DNA of 64,000 bases from Rhodoferax sp. (GTDB lineage: Bacteria > Pseudomonadota > Gammaproteobacteria > Burkholderiales > Burkholderiaceae_C): positions 62,001-126,000 of the forward strand of contig JACKLL010000002.1 of assembly GCA_024235935.1 (NCBI GenBank). The letters run 5' to 3'. A model generated the notes under the pieces. It was given only the letters and a program-made list of their open reading frames with translations, was not told where the DNA came from and did no database searches. Both the position numbers and the translations under genes were made by a program. Below are positions 7,423 to 16,075 of this stretch, in pieces. Each line of letters starts with the position of its first letter. Within the stretch, counting starts at the first letter, position 1.

Positions 7423-8733
7423 TCAGCCGCCCTTGTTCGTCGACTCGAACTTGCGCAGGATCTCGTTGCCGCGGCTGACGGCATCGTCCATGGCCTGTTG
7501 CGGCGTCTTCTTGCCGGCCAGTGCCGCTTCGATTTCCTCTTCGATCACCGCGCGGCCTTGCACGTAGTTGCCGAAGCGCAGGCCCTTGGAGTTGGCGGTG
7601 GGTGTCTTGAAGTTGAGCTGCTTCACGGCCACGTCGGTGCCTGGATTCTTCTCGTAGTAGCCGGACTTCTTGGTCAGTTCTGCCGCTGCATTGGTGATTG
7701 GCACATAACCGCTGTCCTCGTGCCACTGCATCTGCAGCTCAGGTGCCGACAGGTAGTTGAAGAACTGGGCCACGCCCTTGTTCTCCTTGGCCGTCTTGCC
7801 GCCGAGCACCCACAGGCTGGCGCCGCCGATGATGGAGTTCTGCGGTGCACCCTTGATGGCGTCGTTGTACGGCAGGAAGTTGACCGAGAACTCGAATTTG
7901 GCGTTCTTGCGGATGTTGCCCTGTGCGGCCGAGCTGGAGGTCAGCATGGCGCATTCACCGCTGAAGAACTTGGCCTCGGCCTCGTTGGTGCGGCCGGCAT
8001 AGGTGAACCAGCCATTCTTGGCATAGTCGACCAGCATCTGGATGTGGTCCACATGCGGCTTGGAGTTGATCGTGAACTTGGTACCCAGCCCGGCGATGCC
8101 GTTTTCCATCGTGCCGATGGGCAGGTTGTGCCAGGCGCTGAAGTTCTCGACATGGACCCAGCTCGGCCAACCCGAGGTATAGACGCACTCCTGGCCGCTG
8201 GCCTTGAGCTTGCCGGCGACCGCCGCGAACTCCTTCCAGGTCTTGGGCGCGGCATTGGGATCCAGGCCCGCTTTCTTGAAGGCGTCCTTGTTGATGTAGA
8301 ACACCGGGGTGGAGGAATTGAACGGGAAGGACAACATGTTGCCCTTGGAGTCGGTGTAGTAACCCGCGACGGCGCTGACATAGGCCTTGGGGTCGAATTT
8401 CACGCCCGAGTCCTTCATCAGCTTGTAGACCGGAACGATGGCGCCCTTGGCGCTCATCATCGTGGCGGTGCCGACCTCGAAGACCTGCACGATGTTGGGC
8501 GCCTTGCCCGCGCGGAAGGCGGCGATGGCAGCCGTCATCGACTCACCGTAGCTGCCCTTGTAGACCGGGACCACCTTGTAGTCCTTCTGGCTGGCGTTGA
8601 AGCCGCTGGCCATGGCGTTGACGCGGTCGCCATTGGCGCCGGTCATGGAGTGCCACCACTGGATCTCGGTCTGGGCCTGCGCCGCAAAAGAAAATGTGGC
8701 TGCCAGGGCAACCGCCGCAAGCTTGAATTTCAT
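7423..8733 (-). CDS. ugpB: sn-Glycerol-3-phosphate-binding periplasmic protein
   Basis: This is the periplasmic solute-binding protein of the Ugp importer. It has 436 residues with a classical signal peptide (MKFKLAAVALAATFSFAAQA, cleavage after AQA). The mature start TEIQWWHSM and the segments VQVFEVGTATMMSAKGAIVP and NSSTPVFYINKDAFKKAGLD are diagnostic of UgpB in the family-1 extracellular binding proteins. A good ribosome binding site (AAGGA) lies 7-11 nt before the ATG. Upstream lie an AATAAT -10 candidate and three Pho-box-like heptamers, pointing to phosphate-starvation control by PhoB. Confidence 0.96.
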   Translation of the reverse strand: MKFKLAAVALAATFSFAAQAQTEIQWWHSMTGANGDRVNAMASGFNASQKDYKVVPVYKGSYGESMTAAIAAFRAGKAPNIVQVFEVGTATMMSAKGAIVPVYKLMKDSGVKFDPKAYVSAVAGYYTDSKGNMLSFPFNSSTPVFYINKDAFKKAGLDPNAAPKTWKEFAAVAGKLKASGQECVYTSGWPSWVHVENFSAWHNLPIGTMENGIAGLGTKFTINSKPHVDHIQMLVDYAKNGWFTYAGRTNEAEAKFFSGECAMLTSSSAAQGNIRKNAKFEFSVNFLPYNDAIKGAPQNSIIGGASLWVLGGKTAKENKGVAQFFNYLSAPELQMQWHEDSGYVPITNAAAELTKKSGYYEKNPGTDVAVKQLNFKTPTANSKGLRFGNYVQGRAVIEEEIEAALAGKKTPQQAMDDAVSRGNEILRKFESTNKGG

Positions 8734-8749
8734 CGTGAATCCTTAGAAA

Positions 8750-8768
8750 AAGGGCGATTATTGCCCTT
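8750..8768. other. Dyad overlapping the ugpB -10 region
   Basis: AAGGGC (8750-8755) and GCCCTT (8763-8768) form a perfect 6-bp inverted repeat whose 7-nt centre is exactly the candidate ugpB -10 box on the minus strand. It may be a repressor site masking the promoter or simply a small hairpin near the 5' end of the transcript. Confidence 0.35.
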
Positions 8769-8802
8769 GGTTCGTGACAAACGAATTACAACGGCATGAC
8801 CG
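8757..8802 (-). promoter_or_regulatory. Pho-box-like promoter of the ugp operon
   Basis: Read on the minus strand, three heptamers occur in 11-bp phase: CGGTCAT (8802-8796), TTGTAAT (8791-8785) and TTGTCAC (8780-8774), separated by 4 bp each. They match the PhoB half-site CTGTCAT at 6, 5 and 5 of 7 positions. An AATAAT -10 box (8762-8757) begins 11 bp after the last heptamer, the spacing expected when a Pho box replaces the -35. The ugpB start follows 23 bp further on. The repeats are seen; PhoB binding is inferred from the known E. coli ugp regulon. Confidence 0.62.
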
Positions 8803-8972
8803 CGGTTGCGATAGAGGGATTTCCATGAGACGACCTTTCGCAAGAACGGAAAATGTTGCGCTGCGATAATGCGCACTTGGTCCGTTTCCCCCGCTTCCCG
8901 GTGGTGCGGATGCCGGGGCATGCCAGACGCCAGCCTGCTTCTTGCCCCTGACAGCCACCCGACCCGAACTAC

Positions 8973-11900
8973 ATGAACGCTGTAATCCGACCTGAACAAC
9001 TGATGCCCCAGACCGTCACGGGGGCGACAGCGTCCGAGCGCATTCGGGAGATTCCGTACAACTACACCTCGTTCTCCGATCGCGAGATCGTGATCCGGCT
9101 GCTGGGCGCTTCGGCCTGGGCCACGCTGCTGCGCCTGCGCGGTGAACGCCGGACCGGTCGTTCGGCCCGCATGTTGTACGAGGTTCTGGGCGACATCTGG
9201 GTGGTGCAGCGCAACCCCTACCTGCAGGATGACCTGCTGGACAACCCCAAGCGCCGCCGTCTGCTGGTCGAGGCCTTGCACCACCGTCTGGCGGAGATCG
9301 AGAAGCGCCGCACGCCCGAGCAGGATGGCGAGCGCGATGCGCTGGTCGGCGAGATGCTGCTGGCCGCACGCAAGGCGGTCGAGACCTTCGACAAGGGTTT
9401 TGTGCAGATCCGCGAGTTGCGGCGCAAGACGCAGCGGACGCTGGGGCGGCTGACCGCCCGCGACAACATCAAGTTCGACGGCCTGAGCCGGGTATCCCAC
9501 GTGACCGATGCGACCGACTGGCGCATCGAGTACCCGTTCGTGGTCCTGACGCCCGATTCGGAAGCGGAGATGGCGGGCCTGGTCAAGGGCTGCATCGACC
9601 TGGGGCTGACCATCATTCCGCGCGGGGGCGGTACCGGATACACCGGTGGGGCCTGTCCGCTGACCTGGAAGAGCGCGGTCATCAACACCGAGAAGCTCGA
9701 AACCATGACCGAGGTCGAGATGCGTGCCGTGCCCGGCCATGCGCAGCCCCTGCCGACGATCTGGACAGAGGCTGGGGTGGTGACGCAGCGTGTGGCCGAT
9801 GCGGCCGAACGGGCTGGGTTCGTGTTTGCCGTCGATCCGACGTCGGCGGAGGCCTCGTGCATCGGCGGCAACGTGGCCATGAATGCAGGTGGCAAGAAGG
9901 CGGTCCTGTGGGGCACCGCACTGGACAACCTGCTGTCCTGGCGCATGGTGACGCCGCAGGCGACCTGGCTCGAGGTGGTCCGGATGGACCACAACCTGGG
10001 CAAGATTCACGACGCCGAGGTCGCCACCTTCGAGCTGCGCCACTACAAGGCCGACGGCCAGACGCTGGAGCGCACCGAGAAACTGGTGATTCCCGGCGCA
10101 AGCTTTCGCAAGGCGGGCCTGGGCAAGGACGTGACCGACAAGTTTCTGAGCGGACTGCCCGGGATCCAGAAAGAGGGTTGCGATGGCCTGATCACCAGCG
10201 CCCGCTGGGTGGTGCACAAGATGCCGAGCCAGGTCCGCACCGTGTGCCTGGAGTTTTTCGGCAACCCGCGTGACGCCGTCCCCGGCATCGTCGACATCAT
10301 CGACTTCATGTTTGCCGAGCAGAAACGCTCCGGCGTGCTGCTGGCTGGCCTGGAGCACCTGGACGACCGTTACCTGAAGGCGGTGGGTTATGCCACCAAG
10401 TCCAAGCGGGCTGGCGGAACCGGCTCCGGCCTGCCCAAGATGGTGCTGATCGGCGACATTGCCGGCGAGAACGCCGACGATGTCGCGCGCATCACGTCCG
10501 AGGTCGTGCGCCTGGCCAACCAGCGTGGGGGCGAGGGTTTTGTCGCGGTCAGCGAGGATGCGCGCAAGAAGTTCTGGCTCGATCGCAAGCGCACGGCGGC
10601 GATTTCGCGGCACACCAACGCGTTCAAGATCAACGAGGACGTCGTGATCCCGCTGCCGCGCATGGCCGATTACACCGATGGCATCGAGCGCATGAACATC
10701 GAGCTGAGCCTGCGCAACAAGCTCGCACTGTGCGATGCGCTGCTGGCTTTCTTTGCGTTGCCCCGGTTGCCGCTGGGGCGTCCCGACGACACCCAGCAGG
10801 TGACGTCGGCCGAACTGCTCGAGGACCGGGTTGCGCAGGCGCGCGGCCTGATCCAGACCGTCCAGGCCCAGTGGCAGGGCTGGCTGACCGACATCGACGC
10901 CCAGTTTGTGCAACTGCAGGACCACAGCCTGCGTGCCAGCTGGAAGACGCAGCTGCGCGCGCCGCTGCGCACGATATTCTCCGGCGCGGCCTTCGAGCCG
11001 ATCCTGCAGGAATGCAGTGCCATCCACAAGCGGGTGCTCAAGGGGCGGGTCTGGGTGGCCCTGCACATGCACGCGGGCGATGGCAATGTCCACACCAATA
11101 TCCCGGTCAACAGCGATGACTACGACATGCTGCAGACGGCGCACCAGGCCGTCAAGCGGATCATGGCGCTGGCGCGCTCGCTGGGCGGCGTGATCTCGGG
11201 TGAGCACGGCATCGGCATCACCAAGCTGGAGTTCCTGAGCGAAGACGAACTGCGCCCGTTTGCCGAGTACAAGCAGCGCATCGACCCCGAGGGCCGCTTC
11301 AACAAGGGCAAGTTGCTGCGCGTGGCGCCTGGCGCGGTGTCGGCGCAGGAGTGCCTGGGCCAGGACATGGTGTTTGCCGATTTGAGCAACGCCTATACCC
11401 CCAGCTTCGGGCTGATGGGGCACGAGTCGCTGATCATGCAGCAATCCGATATCGGCGCCATATCCGATTCGATCAAGGATTGCCTGCGCTGTGGCAAGTG
11501 CAAGCCGGTGTGCGCCACCCATGTGCCGCGCGCCAACCTGCTGTACAGCCCGCGCAACAAGATTCTGGCGACATCCTTGCTGGTCGAGGCATTCCTGTAC
11601 GAGGAGCAGACCCGGCGCGGCATCAGCATCAAGCACTGGGAGGAGTTCGAGGACGTCGCCGATCACTGCACCGTCTGCCACAAATGCCTGTCCCCATGCC
11701 CGGTGGACATTGACTTCGGCGATGTGTCGATGAACATGCGCAATCTGCTGCGCAAGATGGGTCAGAAGTCGTTCCGACCGGCCAACGCGGCGGCGATGTT
11801 CTTCTTGAACGCGACCAATCCGCAGACCATCAAGATGGCGCGCACGGCCATGGTCGACATCGGGTTCAAGGCGCAGAACATCGCCAGCGACCTGCTGCGC

Positions 11901-12905
11901 GGTTTCGCGCGCAAGCAGACCCAGCATCCGCCAGCGACCGTCGGCAAGGCCCCGCTCAAGGAGCAGGTGATCCATTTCATCAACAAGAAGATGCCGGGCG
12001 GCTTGCCCAAGAAGACGGCCCGCGCCTTGCTCGACATCGAGGATGCGGACTATGTGCCGATCATCCGGGACCCGGTGCTGACGAGCCCGGACACCGAGGC
12101 GGTGTTCTACTTCCCGGGCTGCGGATCGGAGCGCCTGTTCAGCCAGGTCGGCCTGGCCACGCAGGCGATGCTGTGGCATGCCGGGGTGCAGACGGTCCTG
12201 CCGCCGGGTTATCTGTGTTGCGGCTATCCGCAGCGCGGCTCCGGGCAGTTCGACAAGGCCGAGAAGATCATCACCGACAACCGGGTGCTGTTCCACCGGG
12301 TCGCCAACACGCTGAACTATCTGGACATCCGCACCGTGGTTGTCAGCTGTGGTACCTGCTATGACCAGTTGCAGGGCTACAAGTTCGAGGACATCTTCCC
12401 GGGCTGCCGCATCATCGACATCCACGAGTACCTGCTGGAGAAGAACATCCGGCTCGAGGCGGGTGGCGCCTATCTCTACCACGACCCCTGCCACAGCCCG
12501 ATGAAGCTGCAGGCGCCGATGAAGACGGTGCGGGCGCTGGTCGGAGGCGATGCGCCGGACCAGGTGCTGGAGAGCAAGCGCTGCTGCGGCGAGAGCGGCA
12601 CGCTGGGCATCACCCGGCCCGATATCTCGACCCAGGTGCGCTTTCGCAAGGAAGAAGAGCTGCGCAAGGACGAGGCCGCCCTGCGCCAGAGCGGCGCCGT
12701 GACGCCGGACGCGAACGTGAAGATCCTGACCTCGTGCCCGAGCTGCCTGCAGGGCCTGAGCCGCTATGGCAACGACCTGCAGAACGGCCTGCTCGAGGCG
12801 GACTACATCGTCGTCGAAATGGCGCGCCACATCCTGGGCGAGCAGTGGCTGGAGGAATACGTCGCCAAGGCGAATGCCGGGGGTATCGAGCGGGTACTGG
12901 TCTAG
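8973..12905 (+). CDS. Large FAD-linked / Fe-S oxidoreductase (DUF3683, D-lactate or glycolate dehydrogenase type)
   Basis: One 1310-residue chain joins what is usually several proteins. Residues about 10-150 are the DUF3683-type N-terminal region. An FAD-binding type 4 domain follows with IIPRGGGTGYTGGACPL at 214-230, then an FAD-oxidase C-terminal domain to about 780 (HMHAGDGNVHTNIP, GVISGEHGIGITKLEFL). Two ferredoxin motifs follow, CLRCGKCKPVC near 838 and CTVCHKCLSPC near 899, then a cysteine-rich CCG region (CCGYPQRGSGQ, SCGTCYDQL, HDPCHSP, CCGESGTLG, SCPSCLQGL). Such enzymes oxidise a 2-hydroxyacid and pass electrons to quinone; the exact substrate is not known from sequence. No signal peptide or membrane span is seen. 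It is divergent from ugpB. Confidence 0.88.
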   Translation: MNAVIRPEQLMPQTVTGATASERIREIPYNYTSFSDREIVIRLLGASAWATLLRLRGERRTGRSARMLYEVLGDIWVVQRNPYLQDDLLDNPKRRRLLVEALHHRLAEIEKRRTPEQDGERDALVGEMLLAARKAVETFDKGFVQIRELRRKTQRTLGRLTARDNIKFDGLSRVSHVTDATDWRIEYPFVVLTPDSEAEMAGLVKGCIDLGLTIIPRGGGTGYTGGACPLTWKSAVINTEKLETMTEVEMRAVPGHAQPLPTIWTEAGVVTQRVADAAERAGFVFAVDPTSAEASCIGGNVAMNAGGKKAVLWGTALDNLLSWRMVTPQATWLEVVRMDHNLGKIHDAEVATFELRHYKADGQTLERTEKLVIPGASFRKAGLGKDVTDKFLSGLPGIQKEGCDGLITSARWVVHKMPSQVRTVCLEFFGNPRDAVPGIVDIIDFMFAEQKRSGVLLAGLEHLDDRYLKAVGYATKSKRAGGTGSGLPKMVLIGDIAGENADDVARITSEVVRLANQRGGEGFVAVSEDARKKFWLDRKRTAAISRHTNAFKINEDVVIPLPRMADYTDGIERMNIELSLRNKLALCDALLAFFALPRLPLGRPDDTQQVTSAELLEDRVAQARGLIQTVQAQWQGWLTDIDAQFVQLQDHSLRASWKTQLRAPLRTIFSGAAFEPILQECSAIHKRVLKGRVWVALHMHAGDGNVHTNIPVNSDDYDMLQTAHQAVKRIMALARSLGGVISGEHGIGITKLEFLSEDELRPFAEYKQRIDPEGRFNKGKLLRVAPGAVSAQECLGQDMVFADLSNAYTPSFGLMGHESLIMQQSDIGAISDSIKDCLRCGKCKPVCATHVPRANLLYSPRNKILATSLLVEAFLYEEQTRRGISIKHWEEFEDVADHCTVCHKCLSPCPVDIDFGDVSMNMRNLLRKMGQKSFRPANAAAMFFLNATNPQTIKMARTAMVDIGFKAQNIASDLLRGFARKQTQHPPATVGKAPLKEQVIHFINKKMPGGLPKKTARALLDIEDADYVPIIRDPVLTSPDTEAVFYFPGCGSERLFSQVGLATQAMLWHAGVQTVLPPGYLCCGYPQRGSGQFDKAEKIITDNRVLFHRVANTLNYLDIRTVVVSCGTCYDQLQGYKFEDIFPGCRIIDIHEYLLEKNIRLEAGGAYLYHDPCHSPMKLQAPMKTVRALVGGDAPDQVLESKRCCGESGTLGITRPDISTQVRFRKEEELRKDEAALRQSGAVTPDANVKILTSCPSCLQGLSRYGNDLQNGLLEADYIVVEMARHILGEQWLEEYVAKANAGGIERVLV

Positions 12906-12923
12906 CAGGCGGCATGGCAGGAC

Positions 12924-12947
12924 GCCGGCCTTCGCGGGCGGGCCGGC
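12924..12947 (+). terminator. GC hairpin after the large oxidoreductase gene
   Basis: GCCGGCC (12924-12930) pairs with GGCCGGC (12941-12947) around a 10-nt loop, 19 bp past the stop codon. No U tract follows, so termination is uncertain. I see no gene in the rest of the 211-bp gap that ends at 13116. Confidence 0.3.
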
Positions 12948-13116
12948 CCTGGCGTGATCCGGGGCTTGCCGGTGTCCGGTGCGGGTCGGTATGGCAAGCG
13001 TGATACCTTCGTCCCGCAGCAGCCGGCATGTGTCTGCCGGGCTTTCGATCGCGCGGTGTCAGGCATCGCGCGGCAAGAATTCGTCATCATCATCAACAAC
13101 TACGAGGGGTCGCGTC

Positions 13117-13530
13117 ATGGCAGGTCTTAAACCCGGTGCACCGGCACCGGAATCCATCACGGTTCATGGACAGTCGCGGGTGCTGGAGGTGGGCTTTTCC
13201 GACGGCTCGCGCTATCGGATTCCATTCGAGCTGATGCGGGTGTATTCGCCGTCGGCGGAGGTGCAGGGTCACGGCCCGGGCCAGGAGGTATTGCAGACCG
13301 GCAAGCGGCTGGTGGAGCTGGAGTCGCTGGACCCGGTGGGCAACTATGCCGTGCAGCCGCGTTTCTCCGACGGGCATGACACCGGCATCTTCAGTTGGGA
13401 CTATCTCTATTTCCTGGGCTCTCAGCAGGACCAGCTATGGGCCCAGTACGAGGCGCGGCTGGCGCAGGCCGGTGTCGATCGCGACGCCGAAATGCCTGCA
13501 GCGGCCGGCCATGGTTGCGCCAGCCACTGA
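13117..13530 (+). CDS. DUF971 (GBBH-like N-terminal) protein
   Basis: A small soluble protein of 137 residues. The start at 13117 (MAGLKPGAPAPESITVHGQS) is preceded by GAGGGG at 13104-13109, a fitting ribosome binding site. The core ESITVHGQSRVLEVGFSDG, followed by FELMRVYSPSAEVQGHG and IFSWDYLYFLG, is the DUF971 fold, related to the N-terminal domain of gamma-butyrobetaine hydroxylase. In proteobacteria DUF971 genes occur near ubiquinone, heme or Fe-S genes, and here the next gene is ubiE; a role linked to metal or Fe-S clusters has been suggested but I cannot confirm it. The tail after residue 120 is poorly conserved-looking. Confidence 0.85.
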   Translation: MAGLKPGAPAPESITVHGQSRVLEVGFSDGSRYRIPFELMRVYSPSAEVQGHGPGQEVLQTGKRLVELESLDPVGNYAVQPRFSDGHDTGIFSWDYLYFLGSQQDQLWAQYEARLAQAGVDRDAEMPAAAGHGCASH

Positions 13531-13607
13531 GGGCGCCCGGAACGGGCACCGCAAGATGCCCGCGGGAGCGTGCGCTCCGGGCGGGCAGCAGACGGATGCT
13601 CTCGCGC

Positions 13608-13629
13608 AGGCCGGCCTGAGCCGGCCTTT
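13608..13629 (+). terminator. Intrinsic terminator after the DUF971 gene
   Basis: AGGCCGGC (13608-13615) and GCCGGCCT (13620-13627) form a perfect 8-bp stem with loop CTGA, followed by TT and a pyrimidine-rich stretch. A second imperfect GC-rich hairpin lies just upstream (about 13558-13586). It likely separates DUF971 from ubiE, whose start is 81 bp downstream. Confidence 0.55.
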
Positions 13630-13709
13630 CATCAATAACACGACAGATTTCCCGCGTGCGCACGGGGTTGTCGGGGTCTCGCCCACAATCCGATCTAGCA
13701 TCAAACACC

Positions 13710-14441
13710 ATGACAACGACCCATTTCGGTTTTGAATCCGTCGACGAGGCAGACAAGGCGCGCCGCGTGCGTGGCGTGTTCGATTCGGTTGCGCCCAAGT
13801 ACGACCTGATGAATGACCTGATGTCGGCGGGCCTGCATCGGGCCTGGAAGGCCTACACGGTCCTGGTGGCCGACGTGCGGGAAGGGCACCAGGTGCTCGA
13901 CATTGCCGGTGGTACCGGCGATCTGGCCAAGGCCTTTGCGCGCCAGGTGGGGCGCACGGGCCGGGTCGTGCTGTCGGACATCAACGAGGCAATGCTGCGG
14001 GTGGGGCGCGACCGCCTGGCCGACGCGGGCCTGATGGTCGATGCCGTCGTCTGTGACGCCGAGAAGCTGCCCTTTTCCGATGCGCAATTCGACCGTGTCA
14101 GCGTGGCCTTCGGTCTGCGCAACATGACCCACAAGGACCAGGCCCTGCGCGAGATGCAGCGCGTCCTCAAGCCGGGCGGCAAGCTTCTGGCGCTGGAGTT
14201 CTCCCGCGTCGCCAAGCCGCTCGAGAAGGCGTACGACTGGTACTCGTTCAAGGTCCTGCCGCGTTTGGGCAAGCTGGTCGCAGGTGACGACGCCAGCTAC
14301 CGCTACCTGGCGGAGTCGATCCGCATGCATCCGTCGCAGGAAGAACTCAAGACGCTGATGCAGTCATGCGGCTTTGGCCATGTCGATTACCACAATCTGA
14401 CAGGTGGAATGGTGGCCCTGCATGTCGGCATCAAGTGTTGA
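13710..14441 (+). CDS. ubiE: Ubiquinone/menaquinone biosynthesis C-methyltransferase
   Basis: SAM-dependent C-methyltransferase that methylates the benzoquinol ring in ubiquinone synthesis (and demethylmenaquinol where present). I use the ATG at 13710 (MTTTHFGFESVDEADKARRV), giving 243 residues, the family length; the longer upstream frame would cover non-coding DNA. Motif I is VLDIAGGTGDLAKAF near residue 60, and the family signatures YDLMNDLMSAGLHRAWK, RNMTHKDQALREMQRVLKPG and LTGGMVALHVG are all present. It leads the group ubiE, Tim44-like, ubiJ, ubiB. Confidence 0.97.
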   Translation: MTTTHFGFESVDEADKARRVRGVFDSVAPKYDLMNDLMSAGLHRAWKAYTVLVADVREGHQVLDIAGGTGDLAKAFARQVGRTGRVVLSDINEAMLRVGRDRLADAGLMVDAVVCDAEKLPFSDAQFDRVSVAFGLRNMTHKDQALREMQRVLKPGGKLLALEFSRVAKPLEKAYDWYSFKVLPRLGKLVAGDDASYRYLAESIRMHPSQEELKTLMQSCGFGHVDYHNLTGGMVALHVGIKC

Positions 14442-14497
14442 ACAGGTATCGTCGGTTTTTTGTGGTGTGAGCAGTTTGTAATAAATCGGGAGGCAGG

Positions 14498-15469
14498 ATG
14501 AAACTCTGGACATTGGTACTCGGATTGGCGCTGGTGATGGCCGGCTTTGATGCCGATGCGCGGCGTCTGGGTGGTGGCGGGTCGTTCGGCAAGCAGTCGG
14601 GCAATGTGCTCCAGCGCCAGGCGCCGGCGACGCCGGCCCAGGGCGTGAACAATGCGACGCCCAAGCCTGCGACACCGGCCGGTGGCGCGGCGCAGGCTGC
14701 CCGAAAACCCTGGGGTTCCATGCTGGGCGGCCTGGCGGCCGGACTGGGTCTGGCATGGCTGGCCCATTCGCTGGGTTTTGGCGAGGAGTTCGGTCAGGTG
14801 CTGATGCTGGCGCTGTTTGCCATGCTGGCGGTTGGCGTGATCGGCTGGCTGATGCGCCGGAACAAGGCCGCGCCGGCACGCAGCGCGCCGTTTGCGTTCC
14901 AGGGCGCGGGTAACGGTGCTTCGGTCGAGGAGCCGCGCCCCTATCGCCCGGAGAATGTCGGCAATGATGCGTCGGCGCGTCCCTGGGAGCGCAGCAATGC
15001 GATGCCGCTGGACGCACTCGGCGGCAACCAGAACCGCGAATCCATCATCGGTTCGGCGCTGCTGGGCTCGCAGACCTGGGGCATTCCGGCCGGCTTCGAT
15101 GTCGACGGCTTTCTGTCGGCCGCCAAGACCAATTTCGTGACGCTGCAGGCGGCCTGGGACCAATCGGACATCGCCTCCCTGCGCGCCATGATGACGGACG
15201 AGATGCTGGGCGAGATCCAGACCCAGCTGGCCGAGCGCGAGGCGCATACCGGCGGTCCTGTCAACCGCACCGATGTCGTCATGATCGACGCCAAGCTGTT
15301 GGGCATCGAGGACATCGGTAGCGATTACATGGCCAGCGTGGAGTTTTCCGGCATGATTCGCGAGGAGCCATCGGCGGGTCCGAGCCCGTTCCGGGAGGTC
15401 TGGAACATGACCAAGCCGAAATCCGGCTCCAGCGGCTGGCTGGTCGCAGGCGTACAGGCACTGCAATAA
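14498..15469 (+). CDS. Tim44-like (TimA) domain protein with signal/anchor
   Basis: A 323-residue protein whose function is not established. A hydrophobic N-terminal signal (MKLWTLVLGLALVMAGFDADA) is followed by a Gly/Gln-rich low-complexity stretch (RRLGGGGSFGKQSGNVLQRQ) and two membrane spans (about 76-94 and 98-114: AAGLGLAWLAHSLGF, LMLALFAMLAVGVIGWLM). The C-terminal half from about 200 (GFDVDGFLSAAKTNFVTLQA, MTDEMLGEIQTQLAERE) is the Tim44-like fold of mitochondrial import protein Tim44. A strong ribosome binding site (GGGAGG) precedes the ATG. It sits between ubiE and ubiJ, a recurrent order in Burkholderiales, so a link to the membrane-associated ubiquinone complex is plausible but only inferred. 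Confidence 0.82.
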   Translation: MKLWTLVLGLALVMAGFDADARRLGGGGSFGKQSGNVLQRQAPATPAQGVNNATPKPATPAGGAAQAARKPWGSMLGGLAAGLGLAWLAHSLGFGEEFGQVLMLALFAMLAVGVIGWLMRRNKAAPARSAPFAFQGAGNGASVEEPRPYRPENVGNDASARPWERSNAMPLDALGGNQNRESIIGSALLGSQTWGIPAGFDVDGFLSAAKTNFVTLQAAWDQSDIASLRAMMTDEMLGEIQTQLAEREAHTGGPVNRTDVVMIDAKLLGIEDIGSDYMASVEFSGMIREEPSAGPSPFREVWNMTKPKSGSSGWLVAGVQALQ

Positions 15470-15517
15470 GACCCACACGCCCTGATCGCGGGGCGAATGC
15501 GGGAATAATCGGGGACT

Positions 15518-16075
15518 ATGGCAACACAGTCCCCTTTTCAATTGTTCGAAGGCCTGGCCCAGACGCTTGCGGGCCGCATGCAGCCGCCCGCATGGGCCAT
15601 CGACGAAGTGCAGCGGCGCATCGTGTTGCTGCTCAACCATGTGCTGATGCGCGAGAGCGCGGCCACCGAACGGCTGGTGCGGCAGAAGGGCCGGGTCGTG
15701 CTGGTGCAGTGGCGCACCTTCTTCATCCGTTTCCTGATCACGCCGGCCGGCCTGCTCGACCTGGCACGCCCCGATGCCATGGCCGACCTGAGTCTGACGG
15801 CCACCGACGAGTCTGTCGGTACCATTGCGCAGTCGTTGCTGCGTGGCGACAAGCCGGCGATCCGCATCGAGGGCGACGTGCAACTGGCGGCTGACGTCAA
15901 CTGGCTGGTCGACCATGTACGCTGGGACGTCGAGGACGATCTGGCGCGTGTCGTGGGCGATGCGCCGGCGCATACGCTGGGCATGGTCGCGCGGCGCATG
16001 GCGCAGGTCCTGCGCCAGTTCGTGGGCGGTGTGTCTCCGGCGGCCTCCCGCGGGCCGGACGGTGCAGCCCCATGA
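15518..16075 (+). CDS. ubiJ: Ubiquinone biosynthesis accessory factor UbiJ (SCP2 domain)
   Basis: 185 residues with a sterol-carrier-protein-2-like lipid-binding fold (residues about 20-125: VVLVQWRTFFIRFLITPAG, IRIEGDVQLAADVNWLVDHV) and a C-terminal helical tail. In E. coli UbiJ scaffolds the soluble Ubi metabolon and presents the hydrophobic quinone precursor. Its stop overlaps the ubiB start by 4 nt (ATGA at 16072), and ubiE lies two genes upstream, matching the E. coli order ubiE-ubiJ-ubiB with a Tim44-like gene inserted. Confidence 0.9.
   Translation: MATQSPFQLFEGLAQTLAGRMQPPAWAIDEVQRRIVLLLNHVLMRESAATERLVRQKGRVVLVQWRTFFIRFLITPAGLLDLARPDAMADLSLTATDESVGTIAQSLLRGDKPAIRIEGDVQLAADVNWLVDHVRWDVEDDLARVVGDAPAHTLGMVARRMAQVLRQFVGGVSPAASRGPDGAAP

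Noticed and set aside
8730..12830. A very long open frame on the minus strand opposite the large oxidoreductase (about 1366 codons)
   Set aside because: The plus-strand reading has complete FAD, ferredoxin and CCG motifs. The opposite frame is rich in Arg, His and Ala, typical of antisense in GC-rich DNA, and shows no motif.
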